From Streptomyces sp. NRRL F-6131 (GTDB lineage: Bacteria > Actinomycetota > Actinomycetes > Streptomycetales > Streptomycetaceae): 23,743 nucleotides of DNA. The notes under the pieces were generated by a model. The model was not told the DNA's origin, searched no databases, and saw only the letters and a list, made by a program, of their open reading frames with translations. Shown one piece after another: positions 9,055-15,463 of the stretch. Position numbers and translations under genes: made by a program. How positions within the stretch are numbered: position 1 is the first letter of the stretch; the number at the start of each line of letters is the position of its first letter. Where the stretch lies: positions 1 to 23,743 of the forward strand of contig JOHN01000090.1 in NCBI GenBank assembly GCA_000719695.1. Reading direction: 5' to 3'.

Positions 9055-9939
9055 ATGCTCATCCTGTCCCTGCTGTTCCTGGCCGTCGGCGTCTGCCTGC
9101 TCGTACTGCGGTGGCGCGGGATCGGCTCCTGGCCGGTCACCCTCGGCGGCATCCTCACCGGCGGCCTCGGGCTGTTGCTGGGGATCACCACCTGCGTGCA
9201 CGTGGTCGGGCCGACCGAGGTCGCGCTGCCCACCCGGCTCGGCAAGGTGGGCGGCACCTGGCAGCCGGGACTGCACTTCAAGTCGCCGCTGACCGATGTG
9301 ACGACCTTCTCGACCCGCCCCGCCGACCTCGACCTGACCGGTGACTCCACCGTCGAGGTCCGCTCCTCCGAGGGCGGGGTGCTGTTCGCGGACCTCACGG
9401 TGAAGTGGTCGATCGACCCCCAGCACGCCACCGAGCTGTTCAAGTTGGCCGGCAACGCGGAGGCCGTCCAGCAGCGACTGGTCCACCCGGACAGTCGGGA
9501 GATCGTCCGGAACGTCTTCGCCCGCCACACCGGTGTCGAGGGCTACAGCTCGCAGCGGGAGGCGATCAGCTCCGAGATCGACAAGCTGATCACCGCCCGG
9601 CTGGCCCCGCGGGGCATCCTCGTCAACGGCGTCAACCTGCGCAACGTGCGGCCGAGCGACGGGCTGCAGAAGGCCATCGACCAGAAGATCCAGCAGGACC
9701 AGGCCACCGCCCAGGCGGAGGCGGCCGTGCGCACGGCCAAGGCCGAGGCCGAGAAGCGCAAGATCGACGCCGACAGCACCGCCGCCGCCAACGCCGCGAT
9801 CGCCGGCTCGCTCACCGACAAGATCCTGCTGAGCCAGTGCATCGAGGCCTTCAAGGCGGCTGCCGAGAAGAACCCCGTCTACGCCAGCCCCTGCGGCGCC
9901 AACGGCACACCCGTCATCGTGGACGGCACCAAGCGCTGA
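9055..9939 (+). CDS. Two-TM SPFH/band-7 (prohibitin-like) membrane protein
   Basis: A 294-aa protein. Two hydrophobic segments (about 2-18 and 27-46), separated by RWRGIGSW, give an N-terminal hairpin anchor. The SPFH core starts at HVVGPTEVALPTRLGKVGGTWQPGLHFKSPL (written here as one family signature spanning about 49-79) and continues through DLTVKWSID and RNVFARHTGVEGY. The C-terminal part, about 205-265, is Ala/Gln/Lys/Glu-rich (QKIQQDQATAQAEAAVRTAK) and predicted coiled coil. SPFH proteins form oligomeric membrane scaffolds; the partner here is unknown. The start ATG has only a weak GAGAG upstream, but the hydrophobic N-terminus supports it. The gene converges on gcvH with 55 bp between. 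Confidence 0.88.
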   Translation: MLILSLLFLAVGVCLLVLRWRGIGSWPVTLGGILTGGLGLLLGITTCVHVVGPTEVALPTRLGKVGGTWQPGLHFKSPLTDVTTFSTRPADLDLTGDSTVEVRSSEGGVLFADLTVKWSIDPQHATELFKLAGNAEAVQQRLVHPDSREIVRNVFARHTGVEGYSSQREAISSEIDKLITARLAPRGILVNGVNLRNVRPSDGLQKAIDQKIQQDQATAQAEAAVRTAKAEAEKRKIDADSTAAANAAIAGSLTDKILLSQCIEAFKAAAEKNPVYASPCGANGTPVIVDGTKR

Positions 9940-9940
9940 G

Positions 9941-9991
9941 ACCCGGCGGCCCGGTGGCCCGGTGGCGGGCACGGGGGTGGGGGTGCCGGGT
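9941..9991. terminator. Possible weak terminator between convergent SPFH and gcvH genes
   Basis: ACCCGGC (9941-9947) and GCCGGGT (9985-9991) are complementary 7-nt arms separated by a G-rich 37-nt loop. The loop is long, so the call is tentative. Confidence 0.3.
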
Positions 9992-9994
9992 GCC

Positions 9995-10378
9995 TCACTC
10001 GCCGATGGCGGCCTTGTAGCCGGCGGCGTCGAGGAGGGACTTGAGCTCGGCCTTGTCGGACGGCTTGAGCTTGAGGATCCAGTACTCGTAGGGGTCGTCG
10101 TTGATGAGCTCCGGAGTTTCGGAGAGCTCCTGGTTCACGGCGATTACCTCGCCACTGACCGGCGAGTAGATGTCCGACGCGGACTTGACCGACTCGACGA
10201 CACCGGCGGGCTCGCCGGCGGCGAAGGTCTTGCCGACCTCCGCCAGCTCGACGAAGACGATGTCCCCGAGTGAGCGCTGGGCGTGGTCGCTGAGCCCGAC
10301 CGTCACCGAGCCGTCCGCCTCCAGACGTGCCCACTCGTGCGAATCGGCGAATCGCAGGTCTGCCGGGATGTTCGACAC
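9995..10378 (-). CDS. gcvH: Glycine cleavage system H protein
   Basis: A 127-aa lipoyl carrier that shuttles the aminomethyl intermediate between the P, T and L proteins of the glycine cleavage complex in the cytoplasm. The sequence reads [19 protein letters not shown], then [22 protein letters not shown], then [19 protein letters not shown], with Lys65 in ESVKS the lipoylation site. It ends with the typical [12 protein letters not shown] segment. GTG at 10378 is preferred because the reading from there matches the family N-terminus and length, with GGAG 5 nt upstream; the frame extends to 10492 with poorly conserved residues. It stands apart from gcvT and gcvP. No glycine-riboswitch core was recognised in the leader. 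Confidence 0.95.
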   Translation of the reverse strand: MSNIPADLRFADSHEWARLEADGSVTVGLSDHAQRSLGDIVFVELAEVGKTFAAGEPAGVVESVKSASDIYSPVSGEVIAVNQELSETPELINDDPYEYWILKLKPSDKAELKSLLDAAGYKAAIGE

Positions 10379-10450
10379 GGTCACTCCAGAAAGGTCGTAG
10401 GTCGTCGACGGGCTCATCATGCCCTCGGACCTCGCTCGAGCGGTCGACAT

Positions 10451-10469
10451 CCGTCGGCGTTTCCGACGG
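10451..10469 (-). promoter_or_regulatory. Small hairpin in the gcvH leader
   Basis: CCGTCGG (10451-10457) and CCGACGG (10463-10469) form a perfect 7-bp stem with a 5-nt loop, 73 nt upstream of the gcvH start. A TAAGGT -10-like hexamer lies just upstream on the minus strand, without a clear -35. A regulatory role is unproven. Confidence 0.35.
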
Positions 10470-10529
10470 TCCGTCACCTTACGGCCGGTCATCCGGCAGC
10501 CCGGACAACGGGTCGGCGACCGGGGAGGG

Positions 10530-10576
10530 CCGGATGCCCCGGCGGACCGTCGAGGACGGTCCGCCGGGGCATCCGG
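10530..10576 (-). terminator. Strong hairpin terminator after infA
   Basis: Arms at 10530-10550 and 10556-10576 are perfectly complementary over 21 bp (CCGGATGCCCC... pairing with ...GGGGCATCCGG) around loop CGAGG. It lies 42 nt downstream of the infA stop on the minus strand and separates infA from gcvH. Confidence 0.85.
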
Positions 10577-10618
10577 TGAGGCTGGTGGCCCGCCGGGAGG
10601 ACCCGGGGCGAGCGGTGG

Positions 10619-10840
10619 CTACCGGTAGCGGTAGCGGATCCGGCCGCGGGTGAGGTCGTAGGGGCTGACCTCGACGAGGACGCGGTCGAAGGGAAGGATC
10701 TTGATGTAGTTCTTCCGGATCTTCCCGCTGATGTGGGCCAGGACGACGTGCCCGTTCTGGAGCTCCACACGGAAGGTGGCGTTGCGCAGGCACTCCATGA
10801 CGGTGCCTTCGACCTCGATGCCGCCTGCTGTTTTCGTCAC
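10619..10840 (-). CDS. infA: Translation initiation factor IF-1, stand-alone paralogue
   Basis: A 73-aa S1/OB-fold protein that binds the 30S A site during initiation. The family signature is present in order: [42 protein letters not shown], and [22 protein letters not shown] (the last begins near residue 52). GTG at 10840 starts MTKTAGG. The site GAAGTGA lies 6 nt upstream. The gene is not beside map, rpmJ, rpsM or rpsK, where the housekeeping actinobacterial infA normally sits, and differs at several usually invariant positions (MECL, KNYIK, LPFD). It is therefore likely a second IF-1. The 115-bp upstream gap has a 5-bp hairpin (CCGTC-GAAT-GACGG) and two GTGG(G)AAATCT copies that might be regulatory. 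Confidence 0.95.
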   Translation of the reverse strand: MTKTAGGIEVEGTVMECLRNATFRVELQNGHVVLAHISGKIRKNYIKILPFDRVLVEVSPYDLTRGRIRYRYR

Positions 10841-10955
10841 GCTGTCTCACTTCTCCGTCGAATGACGGTTCGGTAGGTGGGAAATCTGGGAGGGGAAAGC
10901 TCGGGTGGAAATCTTCGGGTGGAGCGTGGGGGTCGGGGTGCGGCCCGGTGCCGTG

Positions 10956-11753
10956 TCAGCGGCGGACGAGCTCCAGGGTGGCGCCCGCGCGTCGGGCGCC
11001 GATGCCCTCGAACAGGGCGGTGGCCGCCGGGTTGGTCTCGTCCACCTCGGCCCAGGCCGAGGCCCTCCCGGAGTGGTGCAGCGAGCCCAGGGCGTGGGCC
11101 AGCAGGGCCCGGGCGATGCCCCGGCGCTGCCGGTCGGCCCGGACGGCGATCAGGCCGATCCGCGGTTGCCGGGTCAGTGGTGCCACCCGGACCATTCCGA
11201 CGTAGTGGTCGGCCTCCCGCGCCACAGCGTACTTCGACGGGTCGGCCATGGTGGCCCAGGCGGGCCGGGGCAGCACCTCGGCGGGCATCGTCCGCCAGCC
11301 CGCGCCGGCCTCGACCTCCGCGCGGACGAGCTGGTCGAGCGCGCGCAGCGGTTCCTCCTCCGCCGACCCGGCGGGGAGGACGGTCACGCCCGTCGGGGGA
11401 TCGACCGCTTCGAGCCCGGTGACCCGGGGATCGGTGGGCACCAGGTAGCCCCACTCGCGGCGCCCGGTCGAGAAGCCGGCCCGGAGCCAGGCCCCGGTCG
11501 ACTCCTGGTCCGTCTCGTCCACGACCGTGTACAGCGGAGCCCGCAGGTCGGCGGTCATGGTGGCGGCGATGCGGTCGAAGACCGGAGCGTGCCAGGCGTC
11601 GACGCTCACGAAGAGCCGCCCGTCGGGCCGCTGCGAGGCGTCGCCGCGGCCGACCACCCGGTCGTCCTCCACGGCGTGCCACTCGGTGTCGGTGATCCGC
11701 GTCACCGTGAGGGAGCGGTCGTCGGTGGGCAGGTGGGACTGCACAGAGTTCAT
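10956..11753 (-). CDS. GNAT-family N-acetyltransferase with attenuator leader
   Basis: A 265-aa protein. The C-terminal GNAT domain (about 120-265) shows IGLIAVRADRQRRGIARALL (199-218), whose RRGIA segment is the acetyl-CoA pyrophosphate loop. AWAEVDETNPAATALFEGIGAR (233-254) follows as the usual beta5/alpha4 region. The N-terminal half (about 15-110) ends WLRAGFSTGRREWGYLVP, which looks like a degenerate GNAT repeat, so the protein may be a tandem GNAT. The substrate is unknown; the upstream control elements suggest a translation-inhibiting antibiotic or ribosome-related target, but that is inference. Start ATG at 11753 has AGAAAGG 8 nt upstream, buried in a predicted hairpin. A 17-codon leader ORF ends 54 nt before it. 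Confidence 0.88.
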   Translation of the reverse strand: MNSVQSHLPTDDRSLTVTRITDTEWHAVEDDRVVGRGDASQRPDGRLFVSVDAWHAPVFDRIAATMTADLRAPLYTVVDETDQESTGAWLRAGFSTGRREWGYLVPTDPRVTGLEAVDPPTGVTVLPAGSAEEEPLRALDQLVRAEVEAGAGWRTMPAEVLPRPAWATMADPSKYAVAREADHYVGMVRVAPLTRQPRIGLIAVRADRQRRGIARALLAHALGSLHHSGRASAWAEVDETNPAATALFEGIGARRAGATLELVRR

Positions 11754-11754
11754 C

Positions 11755-11803
11755 GGTGTTGCCTTTCTGGGGAGAGCCTTGCCAGAGCGCTCCCGGCGAC
11801 ACC
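11755..11803 (-). promoter_or_regulatory. SD-sequestering attenuator hairpin upstream of the GNAT gene
   Basis: On the minus strand GGTGTCGCC (11803-11795) can pair with GGCAACACC (11763-11755) with one mismatch. Directly inside, GGGAG (11794-11790) pairs with CTCCC (11774-11770), and a GC/GC pair set continues it. The 3' arm includes the last bases of the GNAT SD (AGAAAGG, 11768-11762) and reaches within 1 nt of the start codon. The 5' arm can alternatively pair, through TCGCC (11799-11795), with GGCGA (11816-11812) at the end of the leader ORF. Confidence 0.55.
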
Positions 11804-11807
11804 TGTG

Positions 11808-11861
11808 TCAATCGCCCGCCGTGACGACATGGGGGAGCACCCATGGGAAAACAGCCTTCAT
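11808..11861 (-). CDS. 17-aa leader peptide upstream of the GNAT gene
   Basis: A short ORF, ATG at 11861 to TGA ending at 11808, encodes MKAVFPWVLPHVVTAGD. Its ribosome binding site AGGAGGTGA (11875-11867) matches the anti-SD almost perfectly at 5-nt spacing, far better than that of the GNAT gene itself. It lies between a promoter-like sequence and the SD-masking hairpin, the order seen in erm/cat-type translational attenuators. Codons such as GCT, GTT, CCA, CAT and GAT are uncommon for this genome's bias. A cis-acting, stalling-dependent role is inferred; the peptide was not recognised as a named leader. Confidence 0.7.
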   Translation of the reverse strand: MKAVFPWVLPHVVTAGD

Positions 11862-11898
11862 GGGTCTCACCTCCTCGAGTTCTTTCACGGCCTGCCGG

Positions 11899-11935
11899 AC
11901 ACTACCAGGCCCGCGCCGACCGCCCAACCCATTTA
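11899..11935 (-). promoter_or_regulatory. WhiB7/WblC-type promoter of the leader-GNAT transcript
   Basis: Read on the minus strand: TAAAT (11935-11931), 3 nt, -35 TTGGGC (11927-11922), 17-nt spacer, -10 TAGTGT (11904-11899). An AT-rich block just upstream of the -35 is the hallmark of WhiB7/WblC-activated promoters in actinobacteria. The -10 lies 38 nt upstream of the leader ATG. Confidence 0.55.
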
Positions 11936-12345
11936 CCGGCGGCCGGGGCCGTCGTCGGAGCGCCGCCGCCGTCCCGAGCGTCGTCGTGGGAGCGCCGCCG
12001 CCGAGGCGCCGCCGAAACGACGTCACGTCCCGACCGGCCGGCTCCGGCCCCGCGGAGTGCCGAGCGTCACACCGCGCCGTGCGTCCGGGCCGCCGGACGG
12101 CGCTCGCCCCGTGCTTGCACAGCCGACCGCCTCCCGGCACGGGCGGAGGACCCGTCCGAATCGGGACCTCCGTCCTGACTTCCGCCGACCTTCGGCCCGG
12201 AGGGTCGCCCCCCGTGTCCGGGCAACTGTGGACGGTCGCCCGGTGACGCCGGGCGAGCGGACCGCCCCACCGGCGGACCGCCCACGACCGTCTACGCGGC
12301 GCACGGGTGCGGGAGCACACGTCGCGCTCCGGAGGACCTGAACGA
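11936..12345. other. Gene-free divergent spacer between GNAT and MFS genes
   Basis: About 410 bp with no convincing gene on either strand; the frames across it have arginine/proline-rich, low-complexity translations. GGAGCGCCGCCGCCG occurs twice (11956-11970 and 11989-12003). CGCCCGG-TGACG-CCGGGCG forms a 7-bp hairpin at 12237-12255. The promoter of the MFS gene must lie here but no clear -35/-10 pair was identified. Confidence 0.6.
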
Positions 12346-13731
12346 ATGTCACGCACCATCGACAACGCCCCGTATACCGCCTTCCACCGCAGGCTCGCCC
12401 TCGCCTGCTCCGGAGGGCCGCTGCTCGACGGGTACATCCTGAGCATCGTGGGCGTCGCCCTCATCGGGATGCGTCCCGAGCTCGGGCTCTCCACCGCCGA
12501 CGTCAGCCTGATCGGCGCGGCCGCGCTGGTCGGCATGTTCGTCGGCGGCGCGCTCTTCGGCGTGCTGACCGACCGGATCGGGCGGGAGGTGATGTACACC
12601 GCCGACCTGCTCGTGATGATCGTCTGCTCGGTGCTGTCCTTCTGGGTCGACGCGGTCTGGGCGATCGCCCTCCTGCGCTTCGTCCTCGGCATGGCGGTGG
12701 CCGCCGACTACCCGATCGCGACGTCCCTGCTCGCCGAGTGGCTGCCCACCAAGCACCGCGGGCGGCTGCTCGGTCAGCAGATCGTCGCCTGGTACGCCGG
12801 CGCCGTGCTCGCCTACCTGACCGGCTACCTGTTCCTGCGGATCGGCGGCCCGGGCAGCTGGCGCTGGATGCTCAGCAGCTCCGCCGTGCTGTGCGTGGTG
12901 TTCCTGGTGATCCGCCGCGGCTCCCCGGAGTCGCCCCGCTGGCTCGCCGCCCACGGGCGGGTCGGCGAGGCCGTCCGGCTGGTCGAACGGCACCTCGGGG
13001 TCCGGGTGGACGGCCGTGAACTGCTGCCCGAGCGCGCCGAGGCCGCCCGTCCGACCGGGCTGCGACTGCTGATGACCCCGCCGTACCGGCGGCGGACGTT
13101 GTTCTGCGGACTGTTCTTCCTCTGCCAGGTCGGGCCGCTGTTCGCGATGCTCACCTTCGGGCCGCAGCTCCTCGAGGCCTTCGGCATGCCGGGCGGCACC
13201 GTGCTCGAGACCCTCGGCACCGGCCTGGTCAGCCTGGTCTTCCTGCTCGGCTGCTACCCGGCGCTGCGTCTGATCGACACCTGGGGCCGCCGACCGGTGA
13301 TCATCCGGTCCTTCGCGCTGATGATCGTCCCGCTCGCGCTCCTGGGCGTCTGGCCGGACGCCCCGGCCGCCGTCGTGGTCGTCGCGCTCTGCGCCTACGC
13401 CTTCCTGTGCGGCGGACCGAACGTGCTCGACTGGACCTACCCCAACGAACTGTTCCCGACCGAGATCCGGGCGACCGCCGTCGGCGTGGCCACCTCGGTG
13501 AGCCGGATCGGCGCGGCGGCCGGCACCTACCTGCTGCCGCTGGGGCTGACCGGACTGGGCACCGGCCCCACCATGCTGATCGCCGCCGGGGTCACCGCCG
13601 TCGGCCTGCTGGTCTGCGTGCTGTGGGCCGAGGAGACCCGCGGCACGGGGCTCGGCGCGGCCTCGGGCGTGCCCGCCGCCGCCAAGGCGCCGGCCCGGCC
13701 GGCCGCGCGGGCGCCGCAACCGGTCCGCTGA
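12346..13731 (+). CDS. MFS transporter (sugar/organic-acid porter type)
   Basis: A 461-aa integral membrane protein with about 12 hydrophobic segments. ATG at 12346 has CGGAGGA ending 9 nt upstream. Motif A is GVLTDRIGRE near residues 72-81. RFVLGMAVAADYPIATSLLAEWLPTKHRGR (about 108-137) is typical of metabolite:H+ symporter, NiaP-like and AAHS-like subfamilies. YPNELFPTEIRATAVGVATS (about 365-384) is the conserved segment of the sugar-porter group. A central cytoplasmic loop includes VERHLGVRVDGRELLPERAE. The Ala/Pro-rich C-terminal tail is probably cytoplasmic. The substrate cannot be assigned. A strong hairpin at 13767-13806 ends the unit. Confidence 0.88.
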   Translation: MSRTIDNAPYTAFHRRLALACSGGPLLDGYILSIVGVALIGMRPELGLSTADVSLIGAAALVGMFVGGALFGVLTDRIGREVMYTADLLVMIVCSVLSFWVDAVWAIALLRFVLGMAVAADYPIATSLLAEWLPTKHRGRLLGQQIVAWYAGAVLAYLTGYLFLRIGGPGSWRWMLSSSAVLCVVFLVIRRGSPESPRWLAAHGRVGEAVRLVERHLGVRVDGRELLPERAEAARPTGLRLLMTPPYRRRTLFCGLFFLCQVGPLFAMLTFGPQLLEAFGMPGGTVLETLGTGLVSLVFLLGCYPALRLIDTWGRRPVIIRSFALMIVPLALLGVWPDAPAAVVVVALCAYAFLCGGPNVLDWTYPNELFPTEIRATAVGVATSVSRIGAAAGTYLLPLGLTGLGTGPTMLIAAGVTAVGLLVCVLWAEETRGTGLGAASGVPAAAKAPARPAARAPQPVR

Positions 13732-13766
13732 CCCGACGCTCGTGGTGCGCTCGACGCCCACCCGGT

Positions 13767-13806
13767 GACCGCCGGGCCCGCTCCGACCGGAGCGGACCCG
13801 GCGGTC
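13767..13806 (+). terminator. Strong hairpin terminator after the MFS gene
   Basis: GACCGCCGGG (13767-13776) pairs with CCCGGCGGTC (13797-13806). After one C-A mismatch, CCGCTCC pairs with GGAGCGG around loop GACC, giving 17 base pairs in all, 35 nt after the stop. Confidence 0.8.
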
Positions 13807-14073
13807 GCGCGTCCGGTCTCCGCGGCACCGGACGCGACGGCCGCCGCCGGCGCCGCCGGCGCCGCGCGCCCCCGGCCGGGGGTGCACCCGACCAGGTGAA
13901 CTTCCGCGGGAGCGCCGATCCGTGCGGGAGCCGCGCCGCCCGGGTGGGAACGCCCGCCCGGCCCGGGGCGGCGGCGGTCCGGACGGCTGCTCGAAAACGC
14001 CGTGTTCGCCACAGGCTCGCCGGGAACCGCCCGTGTTGAACGAACCGTTCGAACAGCGGCAGGATCCCCCGCC
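13807..14073. other. Spacer before the MazG-like gene
   Basis: Together with the terminator, 13732-14073 has no supported gene. It holds a GGCGCC-rich stretch (about 13840-13865), the palindromes CCCCCGGCCGGGGG and GGGTGCACCC, and GAACG-AAC-CGTTC at 14038-14050 close to the downstream SD. No promoter could be assigned with confidence. Confidence 0.5.
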
Positions 14074-14403
14074 ATGGACGACACCTGGAACACTCTCAAC
14101 TCCCTTGCCCAAAGCCTTGATTCGCAGACCGCGATGGTCGGTGAACAGCGCTGGCTGGTGCAGATCGTGAAGCTCCAGGAAGAGGTCGGCGAGGTCGCCG
14201 AGGCCGCGATCGGGGCACTCGGCGAGAACCCGCGCAAGGGGCGTTCCCATGACTGGGACGACGTGCGGAAGGAGGCCTGCGACGTGGCGGTGACCGCCCT
14301 CCTCCTGCTGGTCCGGATGGGCGGCGACCCCCGCTGGTTCTTCGAGGAACACCTGCGCATGGTCGCCGCCCGCACCGCCTCCGCCCGGCCGCTCGCGCCG
14401 TAG
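14074..14403 (+). CDS. MazG-like nucleotide pyrophosphohydrolase domain protein
   Basis: A 109-aa all-alpha protein. KLQEEVGEVAEAAIG (33-47) supplies the EExxExxE motif (Glu36, Glu37, Glu40, Glu43) that binds Mg2+ in MazG/all-alpha NTP pyrophosphatases. WDDVRKEACDVAVTALLLL (61-79) supplies the partner ExxD (Glu67, Asp70). Such proteins hydrolyse NTPs to NMP and pyrophosphate as house-cleaning enzymes; a single short domain of this size usually acts as a dimer or tetramer. ATG at 14074 has AGGA 9 nt upstream. It converges on a helix-turn-helix gene 29 bp away, with a small shared hairpin. The exact substrate is unknown. Confidence 0.85.
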   Translation: MDDTWNTLNSLAQSLDSQTAMVGEQRWLVQIVKLQEEVGEVAEAAIGALGENPRKGRSHDWDDVRKEACDVAVTALLLLVRMGGDPRWFFEEHLRMVAARTASARPLAP

Positions 14404-14415
14404 GCCCTCTCCTCT

Positions 14416-14431
14416 CCCGGCTCGCGCCGGG
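14416..14431. terminator. Short bidirectional hairpin between convergent genes
   Basis: CCCGGC (14416-14421), loop TCGC, GCCGGG (14426-14431). It fills the gap between the MazG-like stop (14403) and the stop of the minus-strand gene (14433). Confidence 0.5.
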
Positions 14432-14432
14432 C

Positions 14433-15284
14433 TCAGCCGGTCCAGCGGATGCCGTGGAAGCCCAGGGTGAGGTCGAAGTCCGCGACATGGGCCAACGTGC
14501 CGTCGATCAGCCGGAGTTCGGCCAGATCGCGGTGGGGGGTGGCGGCGTCGGTGCGCCAGATGCGCCAGGCGCGGCGGGCGGGGACGTCGGGGGAGAAGCG
14601 CAGGGTGAGTTCGAAGTAGCGGCCGGCCTCGTGGAACCAGGAGCCGTAGTAGGGCTCGGGTGTGCGCCCGGTGACGTGGTGCTGCACGGCGAAGGTCTCG
14701 TGGCGGCCGAGCGGGGCGAAGACCAGCTCCGCGGCGGCCAGGCCCGCGTCGGGGTCGGTCCGGACCCGGCCGAGGGTGCAGTCGGCGCCGGACCGGATGC
14801 CGGGCGGTTCGCCGCCCCCGGAGTGGGAGAGCACCACGTGCCGGTCCGCGCCGGGACGGCGGGCGCGGACCACCGTTCTGATCGCGGCCGCCCAGCCGGT
14901 CCCGGTGACCGTCACGTCCTGCTGGACGGCCAGCACCTCCACGTCCGGGTCGGCGGGCTGGTCGAGGAGGGCGCGCAGTCGGACGGCGGGGCGCCGGGGC
15001 GTTCCGGGTACGACGGAGCGTCCGCGCCGTCCGGGCTCGGCGAGCAGCCGGGTGAGGGTGCCGCCGGGAAGGTCCAGCACGTGCTCCAGCTCGGCTACGG
15101 CGCGCAGGCTTTCGGCCCGCCGAGGCAGGCTGGTGCCGCGTTGCCAGGCGCTGAGCGTGGAGACGCTGAGCACCTGGCCGCGCGCCGCCAGCCGGTCGCG
15201 GAGCCGGTCGAGACCGAGGCCCCGGGCGGCGATGGCCCAGCGCAGCGCGCTGTGGAAGGGGCCGGTTCTCAGTACGTCGTCCAT
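14433..15284 (-). CDS. Helix-turn-helix protein with large C-terminal domain
   Basis: A 283-aa protein. The N-terminal 80 residues resemble an XRE-type HTH: LRWAIAARGLGLDRLRDRLAARG (about 14-36), then VLSVSTLSAWQRGTSLPRRAESLRAVAELEHVLDLP, with STLSAWQRG the probable recognition helix. The remaining ~190 residues are beta-rich (VEVLAVQQDVTVTGTG, ETFAVQHHVTGRTPEPYYGSWF, YFELTLRFSPDVPARRAWRIWRT). No named domain was recognised; it could be a sensor or effector module. The ATG at 15284 has no SD. A TAGGGT hexamer (15299-15294) lies 9 nt before it, so the mRNA may be nearly leaderless, but no good -35 pairs with it. It is divergent from the phosphoesterase cassette and could regulate it; that is inference from position only. 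Confidence 0.75.
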   Translation of the reverse strand: MDDVLRTGPFHSALRWAIAARGLGLDRLRDRLAARGQVLSVSTLSAWQRGTSLPRRAESLRAVAELEHVLDLPGGTLTRLLAEPGRRGRSVVPGTPRRPAVRLRALLDQPADPDVEVLAVQQDVTVTGTGWAAAIRTVVRARRPGADRHVVLSHSGGGEPPGIRSGADCTLGRVRTDPDAGLAAAELVFAPLGRHETFAVQHHVTGRTPEPYYGSWFHEAGRYFELTLRFSPDVPARRAWRIWRTDAATPHRDLAELRLIDGTLAHVADFDLTLGFHGIRWTG

Positions 15285-15463
15285 GGCGTCGGGACCCTAT
15301 GTTACCCGCGAGTACTGGATTTTTGGCGCGGTCACGTAAATCTCCTGGTCGGGGCCGTCGCGGCCGGTGCTTCGCCTGCCACCGGTCGGCCGACTCCGGT
15401 TCCACGGGCCCGCCGGCCCCGCCACGATGTCCGCAATTCCACCAGCGGAACAGGAGGACGTCC

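Noticed and set aside
10379..10529. Glycine riboswitch upstream of gcvH.
   Set aside because: No recognisable aptamer core was found; only a 7-bp hairpin is evident.
11862..12345. Additional genes in the GNAT-MFS spacer on either strand.
   Set aside because: Frames are low-complexity, overlap on both strands, and none has both an SD and a plausible protein apart from the 17-codon leader.
14034..14055. LexA/SOS box upstream of the MazG-like gene.
   Set aside because: The half sites TTGAAC and GTTCGA are 5 nt apart rather than 4 and the first differs from TCGAAC.
15285..15463. PHO box for phosphate control of the phosphoesterase.
   Set aside because: A single GTTACCC-like element is present without the required direct repeat.
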